A DNA stretch of 64,000 nucleotides from Streptosporangium roseum DSM 43021 (lineage in GTDB: Bacteria; Actinomycetota; Actinomycetes; Streptosporangiales; Streptosporangiaceae). Below, in pieces: positions 1 through 7,334 of this stretch (its first letter is position 1; every line of letters begins with the position of its first letter). A program made the position numbers and the translations under genes. The notes under the pieces are model-generated. The model ran no database searches, was not told where the DNA came from, and worked only from the letters and a program-made list of their open reading frames with translations. The stretch is taken from contig NC_013595.1 in NCBI RefSeq assembly GCF_000024865.1, positions 1,488,001-1,552,000 of the forward strand, in the 5' to 3' direction.

Positions 1-362
1 AGGTTGAAGAACATGGTCATGCTGACGGCGTGGAAGACCAGGTAGCCGACGAGCGCGGCCAGGGCGGTGGAGCCGTCGGCCTTGCGGGCGAAGCCGATGG
101 CGACGCCGATCGCGAACAGGATGGGCAGGTTGTCGAAGAGCGTGCCGCCCGCGGTGCCGAGGACGTGGGCGACGTCGTCGAGCAGGGGGTTGTCGGTCCG
201 GCCTACGAGGTCGTCCTTCCCGAGCCGGAGCAGCAGGCCCGCGGCCGGCAGGACCGCGATCGGCAGCATGAGGGAGCGGCCCAGGCGCTGGAGCACGCTC
301 ATCACGGCGGATCCGGCCGAGGGCGGGGCGGGGAGACCCGCGTCCGCTGAGGTGGAACTCAT
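1..362 (-). CDS. nagE: PTS system N-acetylglucosamine/glucose-type EIIC component (5' part only)
   Basis: Membrane permease subunit of a sugar phosphotransferase system, expected to import GlcNAc and pass it to EIIB for phosphorylation. Only the N-terminal ~120 residues are in the window; the gene continues off the left edge. The translation begins MSSTSADAGLPAPPS and then reads LQRLGRSLMLPIAVLPAAG, the typical first membrane segment of EIIC proteins of the Glc/GlcNAc family, followed by LFAIGVAIGFARKADGS, also hallmark EIIC sequence. The start is fixed by a GGAGGAAAG ribosome site 5 nt upstream. It lies 36 bp after the dasR stop on the same strand. GlcNAc specificity is inferred from dasR, the deaminase and nagZ alongside; glucose cannot be excluded from this fragment. 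Confidence 0.88.
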   Translation of the reverse strand, partial: MSSTSADAGLPAPPSAGSAVMSVLQRLGRSLMLPIAVLPAAGLLLRLGKDDLVGRTDNPLLDDVAHVLGTAGGTLFDNLPILFAIGVAIGFARKADGSTALAALVGYLVFHAVSMTMFFN

Positions 363-398
363 CGGACTTTCCTCCAGGGGGTGGGGGGAGGGAGGAGG

Positions 399-1139
399 TC
401 AGGCGCGGCGCGCCGGTATTTCCAGGACCGTGCGGAGCTGGTAGCGGTCGGCGCGGTAGGTGGAGACCCCGAGTTCGGCGCAGACACCTCCGGCGAAGGA
501 GCGTCGCTGGAGCAGCAGGACGGCTCCGCCGCGCGGCAGTTTCAGCAGGTCGGCGTCCCCGGGATCGGCTATGCCGCCGTCGATGGTGAGCTCGCCCGCG
601 TCGAGCACCAGGCCGTAGCGGGTCTCGAGCAGCGCGTACAGGGAACGGCCCGTCAGGTCGTGGGTGTCGAGGTCGGGCGCGAGGGAGACCGGGATGTGGG
701 CCCGCTCGATGCACATGGGCTCGTCGGCCGCGGTGCGCAGCCGCTCGATGAAGTGCACCTCGTCCCCGGGCCGGATGCCGAGCTCCCTGGCGAGGTGCGC
801 GCTGGCCCTGACCACCCGGCGGTCCAGGTCGCGGGAGCCGGGTTCCATGCCCCGGGCGCGCATCTCGTCGCTGAAGGAGGTCAGCCGGAGGGCCATCTCG
901 ATCTTGGGGCGGGCCACGAAGGTCCCCTTGCCCGCGACGCGCTGCAGCCTGCCCTCGGAGACCAGGTGGTCGACGGCCTGCCGTACGGTCATCCGGGACA
1001 GCCCGAAGCGCTGGCAGAGCTCGCGCTCGGACGGGATCGCCATGCCGATCGCCAGCTCGTTGTTCTCGATGAGGTCGAGGAGGATCTCCCGAAGCTGGAA
1101 GTACTTCGGTACCGGGCTGTCCGGATCGATCTGAGCCAT
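399..1139 (-). CDS. dasR: GntR/HutC-family transcriptional regulator, DasR-like
   Basis: 246-aa repressor with an N-terminal GntR winged helix (residues ~10-75, including IPSERELCQRFGLSRMTVRQ) and a C-terminal UTRA effector domain. DasR of streptomycetes represses GlcNAc uptake and chitin genes at dre operators and is released by amino-sugar phosphates. Here it is transcribed towards the EIIC gene and divergently from the deaminase gene, with a GGTCTAG palindrome in between, exactly the expected arrangement. The ATG follows GGGAGGATTCC. The ortholog assignment rests on domain architecture plus context; another HutC-family sugar regulator (NagR) would look the same. Confidence 0.87.
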   Translation of the reverse strand: MAQIDPDSPVPKYFQLREILLDLIENNELAIGMAIPSERELCQRFGLSRMTVRQAVDHLVSEGRLQRVAGKGTFVARPKIEMALRLTSFSDEMRARGMEPGSRDLDRRVVRASAHLARELGIRPGDEVHFIERLRTAADEPMCIERAHIPVSLAPDLDTHDLTGRSLYALLETRYGLVLDAGELTIDGGIADPGDADLLKLPRGGAVLLLQRRSFAGGVCAELGVSTYRADRYQLRTVLEIPARRA

Positions 1140-1189
1140 GGAATCCTCCCCTCTCGATCTGAGATGTGGTGATGAGTTATGGTTCGTAC

Positions 1190-1211
1190 TGGTCTAGTCC
1201 GGACTAGACCA
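1190..1211. promoter_or_regulatory. Putative DasR operator, 22-bp perfect palindrome
   Basis: TGGTCTAGTCC (1190-1200) is followed at once by its exact reverse complement (1201-1211). Each half carries the TGGTCTAG core of the dre consensus (ACTGGTCTAGACCACT-like), so the site can be read as two overlapping dre elements in opposite orientation. It sits about 50 bp upstream of dasR and 88 bp upstream of the deaminase gene, and could control both. Binding is inferred from the motif. Confidence 0.8.
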
Positions 1212-1299
1212 CAGGCCGGAAAAGGGTGTCAATGTACGGACCGGCGACGGATCGATAACGGCCCGATCTCGCCGGCCCGAACCGAAGGATGAGCGTTAG

Positions 1300-2334
1300 A
1301 TGACGACCAAGATGCGCAGCGAGATCGCCGAGCAGCCCGCTGCGTTGCGAGCCACGCTGGACGCCCTCCTCCCCAGGGTCGGGGAGGTGGAACAGCTCGC
1401 GGGACAGACCCGTCAGCTGCTGTTCATCGCCCGTGGCACCTCCGACAATGCCGCAGTCTACGGCCGTTACCTGGCTGAAGCGCACACGGGCCGTCTGTCC
1501 ACCCTCGCCGCGCCCTCGATCGCCACCACCTACAAGCGCAAGCTGGACCTCGACGGCGTCCTGGCCGTCGCGCTCTCCCAGTCCGGCCGGACCGAGGAGA
1601 TCGTCGAGACCCTCGCCTGGGCGAAGGACTGCGGCGCCAGGACGGTGGCCATCACCAACGGCGGCGAGCAGAGCCCCCTCGCCCAGGCCGCCGACCTCGC
1701 GCTGTGCACGCTCGCGGGCGAGGAGAAGGCTGTCCCGGCCACCAAGACCTACACCACCCAGCTCGCCGCGCTGGCCGTGCTCGGCCTCGGCCTGGGCGCC
1801 GACGTCGACGCCGCCGACCTGCAGCGGGTGCCGGACGCGGTGGAGAAGCTGATCGCCGAGCCCGGCGACCTGGACGCGATCGTCGAGGGTCTGGCCGACA
1901 AGCCGGGCGTCGTGGTCTCCGGCCGCGGCCTGGCCTTCTCCACCGCGCTTGAGCTGGCGCTCAAGCTCAAGGAGGCGTGCTACCTGCACGCCATGGGCCT
2001 GTCCTACGCCGACCTGCTGCACGGTCCGATCGCCGTGGTCGACGAGGACACCCCGGCCATCCTGGTCGCGGCCGGCGAGGGGCCGACCCTGGCCGGCACC
2101 GTGGCGCTCGCCGAGCGGGTCACCGGCGCCGGCGCCTCGGCCTTCACCGTCGGTGGCGGCACCGCGCTCTCCTCGGTCGCCACCGCCGCGCTGAACGGCC
2201 CCGACCTCCCCGAATGGGTCGCCCCGCTCGGCCTCATCGTCCCCGGGCAGCTGCTGACCGAGGCCCTCGCGCGCAGGCTGGGGATCGACCCCGACGCACC
2301 CCGCGGTCTCAACAAGGTGACCCAGACCGACTGA
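1300..2334 (+). CDS. SIS-domain protein, glucosamine-6-phosphate deaminase/isomerase type (NagB-II-like)
   Basis: 344-aa protein of two tandem SIS sugar-isomerase folds, like the isomerase half of GlmS but without the glutaminase domain. ARGTSDNAAVYGRYLAE (about residues 46-62) is the first phosphosugar-binding loop, AVALSQSGRTEEIVE the second (SxSGxTxE type), and VPATKTYTTQLAALA follows. Stand-alone proteins of this size in GlcNAc loci (NagB-II, AgaS-like) convert GlcN-6-P to fructose-6-P plus ammonia. It is divergent from dasR across the palindromic operator and upstream of the EIIB/EIIA genes, supporting a catabolic role. No nagA deacetylase is visible in the window. A GlmS-like synthetic role is unlikely without the glutaminase domain. 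Confidence 0.82.
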   Translation: MTTKMRSEIAEQPAALRATLDALLPRVGEVEQLAGQTRQLLFIARGTSDNAAVYGRYLAEAHTGRLSTLAAPSIATTYKRKLDLDGVLAVALSQSGRTEEIVETLAWAKDCGARTVAITNGGEQSPLAQAADLALCTLAGEEKAVPATKTYTTQLAALAVLGLGLGADVDAADLQRVPDAVEKLIAEPGDLDAIVEGLADKPGVVVSGRGLAFSTALELALKLKEACYLHAMGLSYADLLHGPIAVVDEDTPAILVAAGEGPTLAGTVALAERVTGAGASAFTVGGGTALSSVATAALNGPDLPEWVAPLGLIVPGQLLTEALARRLGIDPDAPRGLNKVTQTD

Positions 2335-2386
2335 TCCCCCGGCGTCGTTTAGCCTGGTCAAAGACCGATGACGACTGGAGGGCGAC

Positions 2387-2623
2387 ATGGCGGCCAACGC
2401 CGACGCGATCATCGCGGGGCTCGGTGGTGTGGACAACATCATTGAGATCGAACCGTGCATCACCCGGCTCCGTACCGAGGTGCGTGACGCCTCCAAAGTC
2501 GATCAGGCGGCTCTCAAGGCGGCCGGAGCGCACGGGGTGATGGCCGCGGGCAACATCGTCCAGGTGGTCGTGGGCCCGGAGGCGGACACGATCGCCAGCG
2601 ACATCGAGGACATCATCGGCTGA
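2387..2623 (+). CDS. nagF: PTS system EIIB component, free-standing
   Basis: 78-aa EIIB domain of the Glc/GlcNAc family. Cys24 in PCITRLRTEV is the phospho-acceptor, and the C-terminal VQVVVGPEADTIASDIEDIIG matches the usual end of the fold. EIIB takes phosphate from EIIA and gives it to sugar bound by EIIC. In streptomycetes NagF is likewise a separate EIIB. The start follows GGAGGGCGAC. The 52-bp gap after the deaminase gene contains GGTCAAAGACC (2356-2366), an imperfect GGTC/GACC palindrome that could be a degenerate dre. It is probably co-transcribed with the upstream gene. Confidence 0.9.
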   Translation: MAANADAIIAGLGGVDNIIEIEPCITRLRTEVRDASKVDQAALKAAGAHGVMAAGNIVQVVVGPEADTIASDIEDIIG

Positions 2624-2634
2624 GAGGCCGGGCC

Positions 2635-2658
2635 GTCCCCGCCCGCACGGGCGGGGAC
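2635..2658. terminator. Strong hairpin between EIIB and EIIA genes
   Basis: GTCCCCGCCCG (2635-2645) pairs perfectly with CGGGCGGGGAC (2648-2658) across a 2-nt spacer. No U tract follows. It could be a leaky terminator, a processing site or an mRNA-stability element that sets EIIA levels separately from EIIB. Confidence 0.55.
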
Positions 2659-2675
2659 ATGCCGAGGGGGTTGTG

Positions 2676-3122
2676 ATGACCACAGTTCTGGCCCCGGTCG
2701 CGGGGGCGGCCGTGGGCCTGAGGGCAGTGCCCGACCCGGTGTTCTCCGAGGGGTTGGTCGGGCCCGGAGCGGCGATCGAGCCCGCCAGGGAGCCCGGCGA
2801 GGCCGTCTCACCCATCACAGGTAAGATCGTCAAGCTGCACCCCCACGCGTTCGTCGTCGTCGGCGACGACGGCCGGGGAGTCCTGGTCCACCTGGGCATC
2901 GACACCGTGCAGCTCAAAGGTGAGGGATTCCGGCTGCTGGTGTCCGAGGGGGACCAGGTGAGCGCGGGACAGCCCGTGGTGGTGTGGAACCCCCTGGAGA
3001 TCGAGGCGGGCGGGCGTTCCCCCGTCTGCCCCGTCGTCGCGCTGGACGCGGTCGAGGGATCCGTCACCACACTCGCCCAGGGCGCCGTCCGCGCGGGAGA
3101 CGAGCTCTTCCTGTGGGCATGA
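2676..3122 (+). CDS. crr: PTS glucose-type EIIA component
   Basis: 148-aa soluble EIIA of the Glc family. It carries phosphate from HPr to EIIB and is often a regulator of other permeases. Two active-site histidines are visible: H57 in KLHPHAFVVV and the phosphorylated H72 in GVLVHLGIDTVQL, 15 residues apart as in E. coli EIIAGlc (H75/H90). The end, RAGDELFLWA, is typical. ATG at 2676 is chosen, after a GAGGGGG ribosome site; GTG at 2673 is in frame. It follows nagF after a stable hairpin and precedes the HAD gene and ptsHI, so every soluble PTS component is encoded within 3.5 kb. Confidence 0.92.
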   Translation: MTTVLAPVAGAAVGLRAVPDPVFSEGLVGPGAAIEPAREPGEAVSPITGKIVKLHPHAFVVVGDDGRGVLVHLGIDTVQLKGEGFRLLVSEGDQVSAGQPVVVWNPLEIEAGGRSPVCPVVALDAVEGSVTTLAQGAVRAGDELFLWA

Positions 3123-3213
3123 GGCCCCGGGGCCGGTGGGTATGGAGATCCGGGCGGCGGACGGCAGCGGAGCGCGATCCACGACGATGACAGACCCGGA
3201 GGCGAGTACGACC

Positions 3214-3852
3214 ATGAAGGCTGCGCTGTTCGACCTGGACGGCACACTGATCGACAGTGAGCACCGGAGCCTGGCGATGTGGGCGATGCTGCTCGACCGG
3301 CACGGGGTCGGCCACGACGAGGTCGTGCTGCGCGGCTTCATGGGACGGCGCGGGCGCGACGTCCTGGCCGAGCGGGCCCATCTCTTTCCCGGCAGGCGGA
3401 TCGACGACCTGATCAGCGAGGTCATGTCCTTCAACGAGCAGCCCGGCCTGCCCGCCGTCGTGCCGGTGCCCGGCGCCGCCGACCTGGTCCGCAGGGTCTC
3501 GGCGCACGGCTCGCCGATCGCCGTCGTCACCTCCGCCTCCCTGGACTGGGCGGAGGCGCGGCTCGCGGAGACCGGGATACGCGACCTGGTGCTCACCGTC
3601 GTGTCGGCCCAGGACGTGGTCGTGGGCAAGCCGGACCCGGAGGGGTTCCTGCTGGCCGCCCGGCGGCTCTCCGTCGATCCGGCGCACTGCGTCGCCTTCG
3701 AGGACTCGATCGCCGGGATTGCGGCGGCCAAGGCGGCGGGTATGAGGTGTGTGGGCATAGCGACGACCCATGCGGGCACGGAGCTCACCGCGGCGGATCT
3801 CGTGGTCGCCGATCTGACGGGGGTTCAATGGCCTCCGCCGACCGATCAGTGA
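3214..3852 (+). CDS. HAD-superfamily hydrolase, phosphoglucomutase/phosphatase type
   Basis: 212-aa HAD protein with the complete motif set: AALFDLDGTLID (motif I, both Asp), VVTSASLDWAEARL (motif II Thr/Ser), VVGKPDPEGFLLAA (motif III Lys) and CVAFEDSIAGIAAAKAAGM (motif IV). The cap insert between motifs I and II makes it subfamily IA, like beta-phosphoglucomutase or 2-deoxyglucose-6-phosphatase. Its position between crr and ptsHI suggests sugar-phosphate detoxification or isomerisation linked to uptake; the substrate is not determined. ATG 3214 places MKAALFDLDGT at the N-terminus as usual. ATG 3187 is an in-frame alternative adding nine residues. Confidence 0.82.
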   Translation: MKAALFDLDGTLIDSEHRSLAMWAMLLDRHGVGHDEVVLRGFMGRRGRDVLAERAHLFPGRRIDDLISEVMSFNEQPGLPAVVPVPGAADLVRRVSAHGSPIAVVTSASLDWAEARLAETGIRDLVLTVVSAQDVVVGKPDPEGFLLAARRLSVDPAHCVAFEDSIAGIAAAKAAGMRCVGIATTHAGTELTAADLVVADLTGVQWPPPTDQ

Positions 3853-3876
3853 GCCGGGCGGTCTAGACCGCCCGGC
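3853..3876. promoter_or_regulatory. Putative DasR operator upstream of ptsHI, 24-bp palindrome
   Basis: A perfect 12+12 palindrome centred on GGTCTAGACC (3860-3869), the symmetric dre core, with GC-rich flanks GCCGGGC/GCCCGGC. It begins on the base after the HAD stop and ends 21 bp before the ptsH start. Because the whole element is self-complementary it could also fold in RNA as a hairpin terminating the upstream transcript. It may serve both purposes. Confidence 0.72.
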
Positions 3877-3897
3877 CGACTCTTGCAGGAGGAGCAT

Positions 3898-4155
3898 GTG
3901 GCCGAGCGCCAAGTCACCGTCGAGTCCGAGGTCGGTCTGCACGCCCGTCCCGCGGCGACGTTCGTGCAGACCGCGGCGAAGGCTCCGCTGGACGTCACCG
4001 TCGCCAAGGGAGGCGGGCAACCGGTGAACGCCAAGAGCATCCTCGCGGTCCTGTCGCTCGACGTCCGGAAGGGCGACACGGTGGTGATCAAGGCCGAGGG
4101 CGAGGGCGCCGACGAGATCCTGGACCAGCTCGCCCTCATCGCCGCGGCACCATGA
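3898..4155 (+). CDS. ptsH: Phosphocarrier protein HPr
   Basis: 85-aa HPr, the histidine phosphocarrier between enzyme I and EIIA. With the GTG start at 3898, after AGGAGGAG with correct spacing, the catalytic histidine is residue 15 in VGLHARPAATF, its canonical number. AKSILAVLSLDV supplies the Ser46-equivalent region (S47). The upstream TTG at 3883 would fall before the ribosome site and is rejected as start. The stop overlaps the ptsI start by 4 nt (ATGA), implying translational coupling. Confidence 0.95.
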   Translation: MAERQVTVESEVGLHARPAATFVQTAAKAPLDVTVAKGGGQPVNAKSILAVLSLDVRKGDTVVIKAEGEGADEILDQLALIAAAP

Positions 4156-5834
4156 CCGCGCTCACGGGGGTGGGCGTGAGTCCGGGCGTCGGCTTCGGGC
4201 CGGGTTACGTCCTCGCGTACGAGACACCGGTGCCGGCGCCCGACGCCCGGCACGGAGGGGACGCCGGGGCGGAGCGGGACAGGGCGGCGCGGGCGCTGGA
4301 GCGGGTCGCGGCCGACCTGGAGGAGCGGGGGGTCCGGGCCGGCGGAGAGGCTCAGGACATCCTGAGCGCCCAGGCGCTGATGGCCCGTGACCCCGGCCTC
4401 GCCGTCGGGGTGGCCGGCCTGATCGACGCGGGCAAGAGCGCGGCCCGCGCGGTCTACGAGGCGTTCGGCGGCTACCGCGAGATGCTCGTCGACGCCGGGG
4501 GATACCTGGGCGAGCGCGCCGCCGACCTGGACGACGTCAGGGACCGCGCCATCGCGGTGATCGAGGGTCTGCCGGTGCCCGGCCTGCCCTCCCGGGCGGC
4601 GCAGCCGTACGTGCTCATCGCCCGTGACCTGGCGCCCGCCGACACCGCGCTGCTCTCCCGGGACGTGGTGGCCGCCTTCGTCACCGAGCAGGGCGGGCCG
4701 ACCAGCCACACCGCGATCCTCGCCCGCGCGATGGGGGTGCCGGCCGTCGTCGCCTGTCCGGGGGCCACCTCGATCGCGCCGGGCACGCCGGTGCTGGTGG
4801 ACGGGGTCTCCGGTCTCGTACGGCCCGCGCCCTCGGAGGAGGAGGTGGCCACGGCGAGGAACGCCGCCTCCGCCAGGGACGCCGTGCTCGCCGCCACCAC
4901 CGGGCCGGGGATGACCGCCGACGGCCACGCCGTGCCGCTGCTGGCCAACATCGGCGGGCCGCGTGATGTGGACGGCGCCCTGGAGCACGGGGCGGAGGGC
5001 GTCGGGCTCTACCGGACGGAGTTCCTCTTCCTGGACCGGACGACGGCGCCGTCGGGGGAGGAGCAGGAGGCCGCCTACCTGGAGGTGCTGGAGGCCTTCC
5101 CGGGCGGCCGGGTGGTCGTGCGGACGCTCGACGCGGGGGCGGACAAGCCGCTCGCCTTCCTGCCCCCGCAGGGCGAGGAGCCGAACCCGGCGCTGGGGCA
5201 GCGCGGGCTGCGGCTTCTCAGGGCGCATCCGGAGATCCTGAACACGCAGCTGGCCGCCCTGGCCAGAGCCGCCGCCCGCTCCTCGGCCAAGCTCCAGGTG
5301 ATGGCCCCGATGGTGGCCACCGCTGAGGAGACCGCCTGGTACGTGGCGACCTGCAAGGAGGCGGGGCTGCCGTCCGCGGGCGTGATGATCGAGATCCCGG
5401 CGGCCGCCCTGCGCGCCGCCGACCTGGCCGAGGAGGCGGACTTCTTCTCGCTGGGCACCAACGACCTGACCCAGTACGCCTTCGCCGCCGACCGACAGGT
5501 GGGCGCGCTGACCGCGCTGCAGGACGCCTGGCAGCCCGCGCTGCTCGACCTGGTCGCCCTGGCCGTGGCCGGGGCCGCCGAGCACGGCAGGCCGTGCGGG
5601 GTGTGCGGGGAGGCCGCCGGCGACCCGGTCCTGGCCTGCGTGCTGGCCGGGCTCGGCGTCACCTCGCTGTCGATGGCCCCTCCGGCGCTGCCCGCCGTAC
5701 GGGCCGCGCTGTCGCGGCACACCCGCGAGCAGTGCCGTCTCGCCGCGCAGGCGGCCCTGGCCGGGACCTCCCCGCAGGAGGCGCGTGCCGCGGCCCGCTC
5801 CCACCTGCCCGGACTGGCCGGACTGGCTCTGTGA
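4152..5834 (+). CDS. ptsI: Phosphoenolpyruvate-protein phosphotransferase (PTS enzyme I)
   Basis: 560-aa enzyme I, which phosphorylates HPr from PEP. Domains in order: N-terminal HPr-binding/phosphohistidine domain with the active histidine H186 in GGPTSHTAILARAMGVPAVV, then the PEP-binding TIM barrel with GLYRTEFLFLDR, VRTLDAGADKPL, GQRGLRLL, MIEIPAAAL, SLGTNDLTQY and the catalytic cysteine loop GRPCGVCGEAAGD. Length is normal for the family (~555-575). It is translationally coupled to ptsH and is the general PTS energy-coupling enzyme here. Confidence 0.96.
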   Translation: MTALTGVGVSPGVGFGPGYVLAYETPVPAPDARHGGDAGAERDRAARALERVAADLEERGVRAGGEAQDILSAQALMARDPGLAVGVAGLIDAGKSAARAVYEAFGGYREMLVDAGGYLGERAADLDDVRDRAIAVIEGLPVPGLPSRAAQPYVLIARDLAPADTALLSRDVVAAFVTEQGGPTSHTAILARAMGVPAVVACPGATSIAPGTPVLVDGVSGLVRPAPSEEEVATARNAASARDAVLAATTGPGMTADGHAVPLLANIGGPRDVDGALEHGAEGVGLYRTEFLFLDRTTAPSGEEQEAAYLEVLEAFPGGRVVVRTLDAGADKPLAFLPPQGEEPNPALGQRGLRLLRAHPEILNTQLAALARAAARSSAKLQVMAPMVATAEETAWYVATCKEAGLPSAGVMIEIPAAALRAADLAEEADFFSLGTNDLTQYAFAADRQVGALTALQDAWQPALLDLVALAVAGAAEHGRPCGVCGEAAGDPVLACVLAGLGVTSLSMAPPALPAVRAALSRHTREQCRLAAQAALAGTSPQEARAAARSHLPGLAGLAL

Positions 5835-5847
5835 GCCGGTGAAGTGG

Positions 5848-5878
5848 CCGGGTCCGGCGCCTCGGGTCGCCGGCCCGG
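5848..5878. terminator. Imperfect GC-rich hairpin after ptsI
   Basis: CCGGGTCCGGCG (5848-5859) pairs with CGCCGGCCCGG (5868-5878) with one bulged base. It falls between the ptsI stop and the nagZ -10 box, so it could end the pts transcript. Confidence 0.4.
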
Positions 5879-5879
5879 A

Positions 5880-5885
5880 TAGCGT
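5880..5885 (+). promoter_or_regulatory. Putative -10 box for leaderless nagZ mRNA
   Basis: TAGCGT lies 7 nt upstream of the nagZ ATG, the spacing seen for leaderless actinobacterial transcripts; no ribosome site precedes the ATG. The start of transcription would be at or next to 5893. Confidence 0.45.
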
Positions 5886-5892
5886 GGGTCTC

Positions 5893-7221
5893 ATGGTTCG
5901 GTGCATTCGTACGACTGGTCTGGCAGTGATCGCGACTATGGTGGCCGGATGTGCCGGCACGGGAGCGGGGGCGACCCCGCCCGCCCGGCAGGCCGCGGGG
6001 CAGGTCAACGGCACGGCCACGACCGCCCCCTCGCCGTCCGCGACGTCCGCGGCGTCCGCGACCCCGGGGGCCTCCAAGGTGGAGGCCGTGCTCGCGCGGA
6101 TGAGCGTGGAGGACAAGGTCGGGCAGCTCTTCATGCCGGTGCTGTACGGCTCGGCGGCGGACACGGTGTCGGGGGAGAACCAGGCGCGGTTCGGGGTCGG
6201 CACCCCGGCCAAGGCGGTCGCCAGATACCGGCCGGGCGGGGTGATCCTGTTCCCCTGGGCGGGCAACGTCAAGAACGTCCGGCAGGTCGTGGCGCTGACC
6301 AACGGGCTGCAGAAGGCGTCGCCGGAGATCCCGCTGCTGGTCGGCGCCGACCAGGAGAACGGCAGGGTCTCCCGGATGGCCCCGCTGGTCACCGAGATGC
6401 CCGGCGCCTCGGTCATCGGCTCGACCGGCGATCCCTCGCTGGCCCGCAAGGCGGCCAAGGTCACGGGCACCGAGCTGCGCGCCCTCGGCATCAACCTCGA
6501 CTTCGCCCCGGTCGCCGACGTGAACATCAACCCGCGCAACCCGGTGATCGGCCCCCGGGCCTACGGTTCGGACCCGAAGAAGGTGGCGCCGATGGTCGCC
6601 GCGGCGGTCCAGGGCTTCCACGACGCCGGCATCGCCAGTACGGCCAAGCACTTCCCCGGCCACGGCGACACCAACGTGGACAGCCACTCCGGGCTGCCGG
6701 TGATCCAGCACTCCCTGTCCCAGTGGAACAAGCTGGACGCGCCTCCCTTCGCCGCGGCCATCGGCAAGAACATCGACGCGATCATGAGTGCCCACGTGGT
6801 CATGCCCAAGCTCGACCCGTCCGGTGACCCCGCCACGCTCTCCAAGCCCATCCTGACCGGGCTGCTCCGCGAGAAGCTCGGCTTCGACGGGGTCGTCTCG
6901 ACGGACGCGCTGGACATGGCGGGGGTGCGCAAGAAGTACGGGGACGGGCAGGTGGCCGTGCGGGCCATCCAGGCCGGGGTGGACCTGCTGCTGATGCCGC
7001 CGGACTTCCCCAAGGCCTACGGGGCGGTGCTGGCCGCGGTGAAGTCCGGGAAGATCTCCACCGCGCGGCTCGACCAGTCCGTCCGGCGGCTGCTGAAGCT
7101 GAAGGCCGCGCGGGGCCTGCTGGACCGGGCGCCGGTCGCCGACCCGGCCGAGGCCGAGCGGGTGCTGCGCTCGGCCGAGCACCGCAAGGTCGCCCAGCTC
7201 ATCAACGCGCGGGCCCGCTGA
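5893..7221 (+). CDS. nagZ: Beta-N-acetylhexosaminidase, GH3 family lipoprotein
   Basis: 442-aa secreted lipoprotein that removes terminal GlcNAc from peptidoglycan or chitin fragments, feeding the PTS beside it. The first 20 residues form a signal peptide ending in the lipobox MVAGC. After a Ser/Ala/Thr linker the GH3 barrel carries VGQLFMPVL, VGADQENGRVSRM, NLDFAPVADVNINPRNPVIG and KHFPGHGDTNVDSHSGLP. The last holds the NagZ signature with its general acid/base His-Asp pair. VVSTDALDMAG near the C-terminus contains the nucleophilic Asp. Extra upstream residues in the open frame would bury the signal peptide, so ATG 5893 is used. It lies 58 bp from ptsI and may have its own leaderless promoter. 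Confidence 0.93.
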   Translation: MVRCIRTTGLAVIATMVAGCAGTGAGATPPARQAAGQVNGTATTAPSPSATSAASATPGASKVEAVLARMSVEDKVGQLFMPVLYGSAADTVSGENQARFGVGTPAKAVARYRPGGVILFPWAGNVKNVRQVVALTNGLQKASPEIPLLVGADQENGRVSRMAPLVTEMPGASVIGSTGDPSLARKAAKVTGTELRALGINLDFAPVADVNINPRNPVIGPRAYGSDPKKVAPMVAAAVQGFHDAGIASTAKHFPGHGDTNVDSHSGLPVIQHSLSQWNKLDAPPFAAAIGKNIDAIMSAHVVMPKLDPSGDPATLSKPILTGLLREKLGFDGVVSTDALDMAGVRKKYGDGQVAVRAIQAGVDLLLMPPDFPKAYGAVLAAVKSGKISTARLDQSVRRLLKLKAARGLLDRAPVADPAEAERVLRSAEHRKVAQLINARAR

Positions 7222-7250
7222 CCGCGAGCCGGTGTTCCCCCCGCTCGCGG
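7222..7250. terminator. Hairpin terminator after nagZ
   Basis: CCGCGAGC (7222-7229) and GCTCGCGG (7243-7250) form an 8-bp perfect stem with a 13-nt loop starting on the base after the nagZ stop. Confidence 0.6.
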
Positions 7251-7334
7251 GCCTGCCGTGCGAGACCGGTCATGCGCAACCGGTCATGTGAAGCCTGCCG
7301 TGCGTGACCGGTCATGCGAGACCGGTCATGCGGG
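7251..7334. repeat. 42-bp tandem repeat, two copies
   Basis: Unit GCCTGCCGTGCGNGACCGGT followed by CATGCG-NN-ACCGGTCATG occurs at 7251-7292 and 7293-7334. Inside each unit the ACCGGTCATG segment is itself doubled, giving four copies. It immediately follows the nagZ terminator and overlaps the last codons of the small minus-strand ORF. Confidence 0.85.

Noticed and set aside
2356..2366. Third DasR operator GGTCAAAGACC
   Set aside because: Half-sites match but the spacer is one base too long and the TCTAGA centre is missing; mentioned only as degenerate.
3846..6539. 897-codon minus-strand frame across ptsH-ptsI-nagZ
   Set aside because: Antisense shadow of the PTS genes, Arg/Gly-rich.
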